A stretch of 64,000 bases of DNA from Paraburkholderia rhynchosiae (GTDB taxonomy: Bacteria; Pseudomonadota; Gammaproteobacteria; Burkholderiales; Burkholderiaceae), in the NCBI RefSeq assembly GCF_002879865.1, contig NZ_PNXY01000033.1:1-64000 (forward strand), read 5' to 3'. Below the pieces are notes generated by a model. The model saw only the letters and a list, made by a program, of their open reading frames with translations. It searched no databases and had not been told where the DNA came from. Positions 28,215-36,972 of the stretch are shown piece after piece; the stretch's first letter is position 1, and each line of letters starts with the position of its first letter. The position numbers and the translations under genes were made by a program.

Positions 28215-29396
28215 ATGACGCGCAAAGTGGTTGTGGCCGGAGTGGGGATGGTTCCTTTCACCAAACCTGGCGCCAGCGAGACTTACGATCTGATGGGCGC
28301 CCGCGCAACACGGCTCGCGCTCGACGACGCAGGGGTCCAGTATGAGGCGATCCAGCAGGCGTATGCCGGTTTCGTCTATGGCGATTCGACCGCGGGCCAG
28401 CGGGCGCTGTATCACGTCGGCATGACGGGCCTGCCGATCATCAACGTCAACAACAACTGCTCGACGGGTTCCACCGGTCTCTATCTCGCTCGCCAGGCGA
28501 TCGAGTCGGGCGCGCTCGACATTGCGCTCGTCGTCGGCTTCGAGCAAATGAATGCCGGCGCGCTCAATAGCTGCTTCAACGACCGGCCGTTGCCGCTCGA
28601 CCTGTTTTTCGATCAGTGCGACCGTCTCGGAGTGCCGTCCGAAGTGCCGCCGGCGCTGCGCATTTTCGGCGGCGCGGGCATGGAGCATATGAAGCGCTTC
28701 GGCACGCCGCTCGAATCGTTCGCAAAGATCCGTGCGAAGGCGAGCCGCCATGCGTCCAACAATCCGCTGGCGGTGTTTCGTCAGGTTCTCAGTCCCGAGG
28801 ATGTGCTTGCCGACAAGGTGATGTGGCCAGGCGTGATGACGCGCCTGATGGCATGTCCGCCGACCTGCGGCGCGGCTGCGGCCGTGCTATGCAGCGAAGA
28901 ATATGCAAAGAAGCACAAGCTCGACTCGCGCGTGTGGATCGCGGCCCAGGCATTAACGACGGACCGCCCGATCGCACTCGAAGGCGACGATCTGCGCTAC
29001 GTGGCAGGTTACGGTCTTGCGAAGGAGGCCGCAGCCAAGGTCTATGAAGCGGCGGGCGTCGGCGCGGAAGACGTCGACGTGGTCGAACTGCACGACTGTT
29101 TCGCGCACAACGAACTGATCATGTACGAAGCGCTGGGTCTGTGCCCCGAGGGGGAAGCCGCGAAATTCATCGACGACGGCGACAACACCTATGGTGGCCG
29201 TTATGTCGTCAATCCGTCGGGCGGTCTGTTGTCGAAAGGGCACCCGATCGGCGCGACAGGCCTCGCGCAATGTACGGAACTCGTCAAGCAACTGCGCGGC
29301 GACGCGGACAAGCGCCAAGTGGAAGGCGCGCGCGTCGCGTTGCAACATAACGTCGGACTCGGCGGCGCGTGCGTCGTAACGATGTACCGCATCTGA
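28215..29396 (+). CDS. SCP2-type thiolase / lipid-transfer protein
   Basis: A 393-residue thiolase-fold protein of the sterol-carrier/lipid-transfer class. It has NVNNNCSTGSTGLYLARQ (nucleophilic Cys), VELHDCFAHNELIMYEALG and VNPSGGLLSKGHPIGATGL, with a C-terminal HNVGLGGACV. ATG 28215 is chosen because AAACAGGAGC precedes it and homology starts at MTRKVVVAGVGMVPF; longer upstream frames are not family-like. It begins a run of thiolase, two acyl-CoA dehydrogenases and MaoC. That order recalls side-chain cleavage modules of steroid degraders, though no DUF35 partner is present. Confidence 0.9.
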   Translation: MTRKVVVAGVGMVPFTKPGASETYDLMGARATRLALDDAGVQYEAIQQAYAGFVYGDSTAGQRALYHVGMTGLPIINVNNNCSTGSTGLYLARQAIESGALDIALVVGFEQMNAGALNSCFNDRPLPLDLFFDQCDRLGVPSEVPPALRIFGGAGMEHMKRFGTPLESFAKIRAKASRHASNNPLAVFRQVLSPEDVLADKVMWPGVMTRLMACPPTCGAAAAVLCSEEYAKKHKLDSRVWIAAQALTTDRPIALEGDDLRYVAGYGLAKEAAAKVYEAAGVGAEDVDVVELHDCFAHNELIMYEALGLCPEGEAAKFIDDGDNTYGGRYVVNPSGGLLSKGHPIGATGLAQCTELVKQLRGDADKRQVEGARVALQHNVGLGGACVVTMYRI

Positions 29397-29409
29397 TCCG
29401 GAGAGGCCG

Positions 29410-30609
29410 ATGGACTTCCAACCGGATCCGGGGCAGGACGCGTTTCGCGAGGAAGTGCGGGCGTTCCTGCGTGAGCATCTGCCCGCCGAGCTTCGCGGCA
29501 ACGCGATAGGCGAGGTGCGTTCCGCACGCGAACACATCAAGCGCTGGCAAGGCATCCTGAACGCGCGCGGATGGGGCGGCCCATATTGGGCGCGCGAACA
29601 TGGCGGCACCGATTGGACGGTGTTGCAGCGCCTCGCATTCGACGAAGAATGCGCAGCTGCCGGCGCGCCGACGCAGGACTTCCTCGCGCAAAAACTGCTC
29701 GGCCCCGCACTCAACGCGTTCGCGTCGCAGGAGCAGAGGGACGAACACGTGACACGCATCCTGAGTGGCGAGCGTCTCTGGTGCTAGGGCTTCTCGGAGC
29801 CGGGAGCGGGTTCGGACCTCGCGTCGCTGCGTACGCGCGCGGAGCAAGGTAACGGTCACTACGTCGTGAACGGTCAGAAGATCTGGACGAGCTACGCGCA
29901 CGAAGCGGACTGGATCTTTCTGCTCGTGCGCACCGACAGCACGGTCAAGAAGCAGGCGGGCATCAGCTTTCTGCTCGCCGACATGAAGACGCCAGGCATC
30001 ACGGTGCGGCCGATTCGCAGCATCGACGGCTGTCATCATCTGAACGAGGTCTTTTTCGACAACGTGCATGTACCGCTGGGCAATCTCGTGGGCGCCGAGG
30101 GCGACGGCTGGAAGATCACCAAGTTCCTGCTGAACAATGAACATGCGGGAGCAGCGGACTTGCCGCTTTTACGGAAGTGCGTGGGCCGACTCAGAGCGCT
30201 TGCGTTGAGCCAGCGCGTCGAAGGGCGGCTTCTGATCAAGGATCGCGGCTTTGCGTTGAAGCTCGCGCGCCTCGAGGCGAAGCTGGACGCCATCGTCATG
30301 ATGGTCCAGCGCGTTGCGGCAATGGAGCAGGACCACAGCCCCGCTGCGCACGCGCTGGGTTCGATGCTCAAGGTGCGCGGAACCGAATTGCAGCAGAAGA
30401 TCACTGAGCACCTCGTGGAAGCGCTCGGCGACGACGGCGCGGTGGCTTACCCCGAGCCGCACGACGCCGCCGGCAGCGATCCGTTGCCGCGCGAAGACAT
30501 CGGCCGCGGCATTGCCACGGAGATGTTCTTCCGCCGTGCGTCAACCATCTATGGTGGCGCGAGCGAGGTTCAGCGCGGCATCATCGCCAAAACGCTGTTT
30601 CAACTCTGA
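29410..30609 (+). pseudogene. Acyl-CoA dehydrogenase interrupted by an amber stop
   Basis: A 400-codon acyl-CoA dehydrogenase frame begins MDFQPDPGQDAFREEVRAFL. It is interrupted at codon 126 by TAG (29785-29787) and continues in the same frame with GFSEPGAGSDLASLRTRAE. Relatives have Gln at this position (WCQGFSEPGAG), so a single C-to-T change (CAG to TAG) explains it. The rest is intact to IYGGASEVQRGIIAKTLF, where the usual catalytic Glu of YEGT is Gly. It is 13 nt after the thiolase and 14 nt before a second dehydrogenase, suggesting it was one subunit of a heteromeric enzyme. A suppressor tRNA or sequence error would restore it. Confidence 0.9.
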
Positions 30610-30623
30610 GAGCAGAACCGGTC

Positions 30624-31778
30624 ATGAATTTTAATCTCGACTCAGAGCAGCAGATGCTGCAGGACAGCGTGCGCCGCTTCGTCGTGCGGGACTACAGCTT
30701 CGAGGCACGCAACGCCGCGCTTGCGGCCGGATGGACATGCAGCGAGCTGCACTGGCGTACGTTTGCCGACAACGGCTGGCTCGCAGCCGCGGTGCCGGAG
30801 GCCCTTGGCGGTCTTGGCGGAACGCTGATCGAGACGGTATTGATAGCCCAGGAGTTCGGCCGTGCACTGGTCGTCGAGCCATATATGGGCTGTGCGGTGC
30901 TGGGCGTGCAGACCATCGTCGCGGCCGGCACGCCCACGCAGTGCGAGAATCTGTTGCCGCCCGCCGCCGACGGCACGCGAAGAATTGCGCTCGCCCATGG
31001 GGAGGCGCAAGCACGCGGCATGGCGGCGCCGGTCCACACGCGTGCGGAGCGCTCGGGCGAGGGCTACCGGTTGTTCGGCAACAAGACACTGGTGCCGGGG
31101 GGCGCGGACGCGCACACGCTCATCGTGTCGGCAGTGACACCCGACGCCGACGGCCTCACGCTGTTTGTGGTCGACGCCAACACGCCAGAACTGACGCGCC
31201 ATGTGCTGCCGCTTCACGACGGCAGCCGGGCCGCCGAGCTGACATTCGACGGTGTAGCCGCAACTCGCGCGGCGGTTCTGGGCGAGCCCGGCCGAGGCCT
31301 GCCCGCCGTACAGCATGCGCTCGCACACGGCACCGCTACGCTATGTGCCGAACTGGTTGGCGGCATGGAGCAGGCCATCGCGATGACCGCTGATTATCTG
31401 AAAGTCCGCACGCAGTTCGGCGTGCCGCTTGGCAGCTTCCAGGCGTTGCAGCATCGCCTCGCCGACATGGCTGCCGAACTCGAGGTAGCGCGCTCGATGT
31501 TGTACGCACTCCTCGCGTCGATCGCGAACGACCCCGCGGAGCAACGCGACTACGTCGTTTCGCAGGCGGCGTCGCTCACGAGCGCGGCGGCGAAACACGT
31601 CTGCGGCGAGGCGATCCAGTTGCATGGCGGCATCGGCATGACCGAGGAATATCAGGTTGGCCACTATTACAAACGCGCGATCGTTGCTGATGCGCTGCTC
31701 GGCGGCGGTGACCGGCACGACGCACGATGCGCGCAATACTTGCAGCGCACCCTGGTTCACGGAGACACACGGAAATGA
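30624..31778 (+). CDS. Acyl-CoA dehydrogenase (probable subunit of a heteromeric enzyme)
   Basis: A 384-residue acyl-CoA dehydrogenase with N-terminal MNFNLDSEQQMLQDSVRRFV and C-terminal IQLHGGIGMTEEYQVGHYYKRA. The YEGT..IQR segment with the normal catalytic Glu is absent, and the protein ends in a divergent GGGDRHDARCAQYLQ. The gene directly follows another dehydrogenase lacking the same Glu. Adjacent, unequal dehydrogenase pairs form alpha2-beta2 enzymes in cholesterol side-chain degradation, so a similar assembly is likely here. The stop overlaps the start of the MaoC gene by 4 nt. Confidence 0.88.
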   Translation: MNFNLDSEQQMLQDSVRRFVVRDYSFEARNAALAAGWTCSELHWRTFADNGWLAAAVPEALGGLGGTLIETVLIAQEFGRALVVEPYMGCAVLGVQTIVAAGTPTQCENLLPPAADGTRRIALAHGEAQARGMAAPVHTRAERSGEGYRLFGNKTLVPGGADAHTLIVSAVTPDADGLTLFVVDANTPELTRHVLPLHDGSRAAELTFDGVAATRAAVLGEPGRGLPAVQHALAHGTATLCAELVGGMEQAIAMTADYLKVRTQFGVPLGSFQALQHRLADMAAELEVARSMLYALLASIANDPAEQRDYVVSQAASLTSAAAKHVCGEAIQLHGGIGMTEEYQVGHYYKRAIVADALLGGGDRHDARCAQYLQRTLVHGDTRK

Positions 31779-32233
31779 GAGAGTTTAAAAAGATTGCGGA
31801 TCTTCACGCGATATTGGGCGAGTCGATCGGCACGAGCGACTGGCTGCTGATCGACCAGGCGCGCGTGAACCAGTTCGCTGATGCGACCGGCGACCATCAA
31901 TGGATCCACGTCGACGTTGAGCGCGCGAAAGAAGGCCCATTCGGCGGAACGATCGCGCATGGCTTTCTGACGCTCAGCCTGCTGCCTGCGTTCCTCTCGA
32001 CGGCGTTCAGCATCGCGGATGTCCGCAGCGGGCTGAACTACGGTCTCGACAAAGTGCGTTTCATCGCGCCGGTGCCGGTGGGCAGCCGGCTGCGCGCGAA
32101 TTTCCGTCTGGTCGGCTTCGAGCCGATCAGCAACGAGGGCGCTCAGGTCAAGTTCGAGATGACAGTCGAGTGCGAGGGCGCGGGCAAGCCCGCATGTATC
32201 GCTGAGTCGATCATGCGCCTCTTTCCGCAATAG
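31775..32233 (+). CDS. MaoC-like (R)-specific enoyl-CoA hydratase
   Basis: A 152-residue single hot-dog protein. The hydratase motif is ATGDHQWIHVDVERAKEGPFGGTIAHGFLTLSL, in which Asp and His of the D....H element act in catalysis (residues about 40-65). It would hydrate a trans-2-enoyl-CoA to the (3R)-hydroxyacyl-CoA, fitting the MFE-2-like dehydrogenase at 7766. The start is ATG 31775, overlapping the dehydrogenase stop (ATGA), which indicates translational coupling. It is the last plus-strand gene before LuxR-3. Confidence 0.92.
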   Translation: MREFKKIADLHAILGESIGTSDWLLIDQARVNQFADATGDHQWIHVDVERAKEGPFGGTIAHGFLTLSLLPAFLSTAFSIADVRSGLNYGLDKVRFIAPVPVGSRLRANFRLVGFEPISNEGAQVKFEMTVECEGAGKPACIAESIMRLFPQ

Positions 32234-32262
32234 CCGTTTGAATTGCGTTCAAGTCGTCGGCT

Positions 32263-34965
32263 TTACTCGATGAAGCCGTTCTTGCGCGCCCACAGCATCG
32301 CGTCGTAGCGGCTTGAAACGCCCAGCTTGGCGAATACGTTGCGCAGATTCCACTTGACCGTTTCGAGCGTGATGTTGAGCGCGAGTGCAATCCGCTTATT
32401 CGACATAGCGTGCGCGACCAGCGCGAGTATTTCCAGTTCGCGCTGGGTCAACGCTGGCTGCATGCTGTCGCTGCCGCCACGACGCTTCACCGCCGGCTGA
32501 TTGTCTACGGTGCGGGTGTCCGTCAATCGCTCCAGCAAAGCGGCCGCGTAGCTGGCCGCTGCGTCATCGAGCCATTTTTCCGCGAGCACGCGTTCGAACA
32601 GCGCGGCAGCCGCGATTCCCTCATCAATGAATGTGCGCACGAGCCCTAACCGTGCGCCCGCTTCGACGGCTTCAGCGAGAACCGGCTTCGCCTCTTCGAC
32701 ACGCCCGAGTTCAACGAGCACTGTCGCCGATAAAAACTTGGCCAGCGCGTGCACCCGGCCGCGCCCTAAAGCCTTCGCACGCTCCTGTGCGAAACGCAAC
32801 GCCCCCAGTGCCGATTCGGGTTCTGTCGCGCGCAGCACGCGGGCTCGCGCGAGCGCGGCGACGGCCGGAATTTCGGCCTTGATGCCGTGATCCGTGCGGT
32901 GAGTTCGCGCAAGCTCGTCGAGCAACGCGCCGAGTTCAGTGGCGCGAGCGCTGTTGTTCTTCAGCAGCAATATCCTGATCTGTTCGGCCAGCATGTACGC
33001 GACGGCGCGGGACTGCTGGACGTTGCGCAGATGGGCCGTCTGTTGTTCGAGAAACGCCAGCGCGACATCGGCGCTTACCTGCAGCAGGTCGAGCCGCGCG
33101 CGGCAAAGCGATGCACGTATCGTGAGGTCGGGGCCTGACGCGCGCAGTAGGCCGGGGCGATTCGCGATCGTCTCGCGTGCGTCGTCGATGCGATCAAGTT
33201 CGTAATAAGCATCGACGAGCACGCTCGCGCAAATGTTCGCGCTGATCGAATGACGCCCGGCCGCATTGACCGAGCGCGCAAGCAGCGGCGTGCCGAGACG
33301 CTCTGCCGCGCGTACGTCCCCCTCGCCAAGCAACGCGGCCACGCGTGCCGACTCGATGACGAGCGCCATGTCGTTATCGCGGTCCGCAGGCGGCACCGGG
33401 CGCAGATCGAGCTGGCGTCGCGCGTCCGCATATCGCCCGCAGGCCGCGTAGGCGACGCACAATTCCGCCACGAACAGATACCGCAGGAACGGGTTTTCGA
33501 TAGCCGTATCGCGGAGTGGCTCGATCAGTTCCAACATGCGCGGCGTGTCGTCGTTCTGGAATGCGATGGCCGCATGGATCAATGGGATGCACGCTGTAAG
33601 CGTGGCGTCCTCCGACATGCCGCCGGACTCCAGGGGCGCGAGCCACGCCGTCGCCTTGCCGGGGCGGGTGGTTAGCGCCATCGTGAGGCAGGCAATAAAG
33701 AGCAGACGTTGATGCCGCACAAGCGTTGCTTCTGGCAGCCGCTCGAGCAGATGTAGCATCGGGCTCAGATATTCGAGGCTCCACGTTGCAGGCTCGGCGC
33801 GCTCGATGACCGTGGCCGCAAACTCATGATCGCCCCCCGCACTGGCATGCCGCACAGCCTCGGCGAGGTAGCCGTGATCGGCGAACCAGTGGCTTGCGCG
33901 CAGATGCAGCGCCTGCGCGCCGGCTGGATCGGCAGCGGCGAGCCGTGCAGCAAGAAATTCGCCGAACAGAGGGTGAAAGCGATACCAGGCAAGGCGTTCA
34001 TCCGAGTCGATGCGGTTGATCAGCAGATTTTCGTCCTCCATGCGCTTTAGGAGATCACCGGCATTCGCGTTGCGCGTGACGTGCTGTGCAAGTGGGGCGC
34101 TGAAGCGGCGAAACAGTGACAGCGCCTCGGCGAACGCCACCAGTTCGCGAGGCAGATCCGCCATGACCTCTTCGCTCAGGTAGGTCTGCAGATCGCTATA
34201 GCGCCAGGCGAGATCGCGCAGCGTGGTCAGCGATTCGGGCCGGTTCTTCAGCATGATGACGATAAGCTGGACACAAGACGGCCAGCCGCTCGTCACATCG
34301 TGAATCAGACGCAGATCGTCGGCGTGCAGCTTGCCCTTGCCCATGTTCTCTTCGACGAAGCTCCGCGTTTCGGCCATGACGAATGGCAAAGACGCACTGT
34401 CCAGTTCCGCGAGCTGATTCATCATTCGCAGCCGGCTTAGGGCGAGCGGCGGCGCGCTGCGCGATGCGATCACCAGATGAAGCGTGCCCGGCGCCTGATC
34501 GAGCAGCTTCTGCATGAACCGGTGCACGAGTGGCGCATCGACGAAATGGTAGTCGTCAATGAAGACGTAGATCTCTTTGGACAGGCCGAGCACGCCGTCC
34601 ACGAGCAGCGCGACCAGAGCGTCCACGCCGGCAGGGCTTGCATCCTCGAACAGCAGATCCGGCTCGGCGCGCAGCCCGACGCGTTGCATGGCCATGAACA
34701 ACGTGGAGCAGAACCCGGCGTAGCTGTCCTCGTCGGCACTGAGCGATAACCATGCGACCTCCGCGCCCGCCTTCACGCACGTCTCGCGCCATTGGACGAG
34801 GACGGTGGTCTTCCCATAGCCCGCGCTTCCCGTGACCAGCGCGAGCGTGGCGTGCTGCATGCGCTGGAGATGCGCCAGCAGATCGGCGCGCCGTATGGTC
34901 TTGGAGCCGATGCGCGGCGGCGAAAACCTCGTGGATGCCACTTGTTTGGTGAATGGAGCGGTCAA
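32263..34965 (-). CDS. MalT/AlkS-type LuxR-family transcriptional regulator (LuxR-3)
   Basis: The third large LuxR-family ATPase regulator of the island. It has P-loop GSAGYGKTTVLVQW, Walker B IYVFIDDYHFVDA and a C-terminal helix-turn-helix (LTQRELEILALVAHAMSNK; WNLRNVFAKLGVSSRYDAM). No ATG lies near the conserved N-terminus. TTG 34965 gives 900 residues and matches the paralogues' length; TTG 35073 and GTG 34941 are in frame and also possible. The sequence is closer to LuxR-2 than to LuxR-1, notably in the HTH. Its immediate targets are unclear because its upstream neighbour is on the same strand. Confidence 0.87.
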   Translation of the reverse strand: MTAPFTKQVASTRFSPPRIGSKTIRRADLLAHLQRMQHATLALVTGSAGYGKTTVLVQWRETCVKAGAEVAWLSLSADEDSYAGFCSTLFMAMQRVGLRAEPDLLFEDASPAGVDALVALLVDGVLGLSKEIYVFIDDYHFVDAPLVHRFMQKLLDQAPGTLHLVIASRSAPPLALSRLRMMNQLAELDSASLPFVMAETRSFVEENMGKGKLHADDLRLIHDVTSGWPSCVQLIVIMLKNRPESLTTLRDLAWRYSDLQTYLSEEVMADLPRELVAFAEALSLFRRFSAPLAQHVTRNANAGDLLKRMEDENLLINRIDSDERLAWYRFHPLFGEFLAARLAAADPAGAQALHLRASHWFADHGYLAEAVRHASAGGDHEFAATVIERAEPATWSLEYLSPMLHLLERLPEATLVRHQRLLFIACLTMALTTRPGKATAWLAPLESGGMSEDATLTACIPLIHAAIAFQNDDTPRMLELIEPLRDTAIENPFLRYLFVAELCVAYAACGRYADARRQLDLRPVPPADRDNDMALVIESARVAALLGEGDVRAAERLGTPLLARSVNAAGRHSISANICASVLVDAYYELDRIDDARETIANRPGLLRASGPDLTIRASLCRARLDLLQVSADVALAFLEQQTAHLRNVQQSRAVAYMLAEQIRILLLKNNSARATELGALLDELARTHRTDHGIKAEIPAVAALARARVLRATEPESALGALRFAQERAKALGRGRVHALAKFLSATVLVELGRVEEAKPVLAEAVEAGARLGLVRTFIDEGIAAAALFERVLAEKWLDDAAASYAAALLERLTDTRTVDNQPAVKRRGGSDSMQPALTQRELEILALVAHAMSNKRIALALNITLETVKWNLRNVFAKLGVSSRYDAMLWARKNGFIE

Positions 34966-35051
34966 GTCGTTACCCGGATCAGTGCCATGCCGAACAGCCG
35001 TAGTTGCCCGGAAATCACGCCAGCGGCAACCGCTGGGGGGCTCGACTGTGT

Positions 35052-35070
35052 CCCCTCCGTGGGAGGGGGG
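35052..35070. promoter_or_regulatory. C-run/G-run inverted element, copy 9
   Basis: CCCC (35052-35055), a 9-nt spacer and GGGGGG (35065-35070). The arms pair further as CCCTCC/GGAGGG. It lies about 87 nt upstream of the proposed LuxR-3 start and about 100 nt beyond the stop of the gene at 35174. Confidence 0.42.
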
Positions 35071-35173
35071 CAAAAGAAATCAAGGGAACTAACTTAACAC
35101 AACGTTCGACGTGCTGATCTGCGGCGTGCGCACCGAACCCGGCAACTTGCACGGCACGCACTGGCTGCCTGCT

Positions 35174-36568
35174 TCAGCCGTCTTTCTCCAGGTCGGGCAA
35201 CGTCCACGTCTTTTTGAACAGCGGTTCCGTCGGGGCATAAAGCCTGAAAAGCAGTTCGAACGGTTCACCGCGTCGGGTAGGCACCCAGTTCGATTCATGT
35301 CCGGCAGGCGCTTCAGGACCGAAGAAGATATCGACGGAACCGTTGGCGTTCTTCTGCATGTCTGCTATCTGCGAAGAACGGCTGGCGCGTGGGACGTCCT
35401 TTATCAGCGCATGAGTGTCGCGGTCATACGCCGTTACGGACCAATACTGTTTTACGGGAGCGTTGGGTGGCACTTGCAGTCGATAGTGCTTGCCACCGTC
35501 AAGGCTGTCGCCATTCTTGTCGCGCCACGACATGAGATAGAACTGGCCGGCGCCGAGCCGCTTGATACCAACGTATCCCATCGAGTAGACGATCGCCCGT
35601 GCGTCCACCGGGTAGATATTCGGCTCCGTATATCCTTTTGACGCATCCTCAAGGAGTTCGTGAGCGGCAGGCACCACCCAGCGAGTACCCTCGTAATAAG
35701 GCGGGTAGGCGCTTTCAGATCGCGCGGCAATCCAGTCGTGCGCTGCGCGAGCTCCGTTTTCCAATAGTGCCCGCGTTGTCTCGTCAGGTCGAAAAGCCTT
35801 GCCTTTCTCAATGCCGAGCGATTTCAGCGGGTCGATCATGGCTTTATCGCGCTCGATCCATGGCTCATTCTGAACAATCCGATCGAGCGACTGAAAGTAT
35901 CGAATGTCGTAAGGGATGGTGGAGTCGAACAGCTTGCCGGCTGCATCCGTGAACCGCGTCGGAGGCGGTTTCGCCGCATCGGCGAGTGCATACATCTTCA
36001 GGCGCTTGCCGTACGCGACCGCTCTCGATATGTCGGCATCCTCGTGACTGCGTAAGGTGGAACGGATCAACGCATAGCCGCTGTAGGTAGGCGGCCTGAG
36101 AACGATATAGCCCTTGGGAACCTGCCCATGATAGTCAGGAGGAAGAAACAGATATTTACCGCCCCTGCCTTGGTCCGCACCCGATGGCCCTGCGTCCTCA
36201 AGCGGCATCTGCCAGATGTCGTCGATGTTGCCGGTCACAGAACCCTCTTCGCCGGCGGGTGGGATTTCGAGCACCACGGGGCCTTGCTTCGTATCGAAGA
36301 AAGGCATGAGATAGATGGCGTCCGGGTTGGGCGTGAGTGTCTGGTTGCGCCAGTCGGGCGGACGTGACCAAAAAACTATTTCATTAGGCTTTGCACCGGC
36401 GTTCAGGGCTGCCTGAAGCATGAGTTCTGTATTAACGGCAGGTAGACTCCACACTACCGCTTGCATAGTACGACCCAACGCCATCTGATCCTGGTGCAAA
36501 TCGTTTTTGGTATCTGCAAGCGCCACCGCGCTTGCCAGGCCGATCAATGCGACAACCACACTTTTCAT
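35174..36568 (-). CDS. DUF1254/DUF1214 domain exported protein
   Basis: A 464-residue protein with a signal peptide (VVVALIGLASAVALA). It contains VVWSLPAVNTELMLQ, IVFWSRPPDWRNQTLTPN, YRLQVPPNAPVKQYWSVTAYD and WTLPDLEKDG at the end. It is the third family member in the window and closest in size and sequence to the protein at 23814. The start is ATG 36568, preceded by AGGGGCG. Function is not established; an envelope role tied to the catabolic island is inferred from repeated co-occurrence. Confidence 0.85.
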   Translation of the reverse strand: MKSVVVALIGLASAVALADTKNDLHQDQMALGRTMQAVVWSLPAVNTELMLQAALNAGAKPNEIVFWSRPPDWRNQTLTPNPDAIYLMPFFDTKQGPVVLEIPPAGEEGSVTGNIDDIWQMPLEDAGPSGADQGRGGKYLFLPPDYHGQVPKGYIVLRPPTYSGYALIRSTLRSHEDADISRAVAYGKRLKMYALADAAKPPPTRFTDAAGKLFDSTIPYDIRYFQSLDRIVQNEPWIERDKAMIDPLKSLGIEKGKAFRPDETTRALLENGARAAHDWIAARSESAYPPYYEGTRWVVPAAHELLEDASKGYTEPNIYPVDARAIVYSMGYVGIKRLGAGQFYLMSWRDKNGDSLDGGKHYRLQVPPNAPVKQYWSVTAYDRDTHALIKDVPRASRSSQIADMQKNANGSVDIFFGPEAPAGHESNWVPTRRGEPFELLFRLYAPTEPLFKKTWTLPDLEKDG

Positions 36569-36972
36569 GCAACGCCCCTAACCATAGCTTCGTTCGAGAA
36601 GAACGCGACGCAAGCCTGCCGCCTTGGAAGGACAAGCTGTCGCGTTACTTTTATCAAGTTTCCTTGCCCGCTGTAATTTGGACGCTGCATACGAAGAAGT
36701 CAAGGAAGGTCTATGCGCTGCGCTCTGGTGGACGAGCTTGACTTGATCGCGATCGTGCGTGTCGTCGAAGAAGAAGTGGTCGCCATAAACCGAAGGCTTA
36801 ACACGTTGCTTTGTCAAGCTCCCTGGAACCGTCGAATTTCCATACTCGAACGGCGCCCCCGTTCCATCCGGACGACGTATTTCTTCTATATGGACGATTT
36901 ATGTCGGCGTCTACTGAAAACGCTGATCGGAACGTCAATCGCGGCCGCGGGCCGCATCATTCAGGGGATGCC
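36569..36972. other. Intergenic region before the MFS transporter
   Basis: About 400 nt between the divergent DUF1254 gene and the MFS gene. Short open frames exist on both strands but none shows family features or a good start. No C-run/G-run element or clear operator was seen. Confidence 0.5.

Noticed and set aside
29866..30609. Separate small acyl-CoA dehydrogenase gene
   Set aside because: It is in the same frame as the segment from 29410 with only one stop codon between, so it belongs to one interrupted gene.
36578..36817. Small minus-strand frame in the same gap
   Set aside because: No homology could be recognised and the composition is not distinctive.
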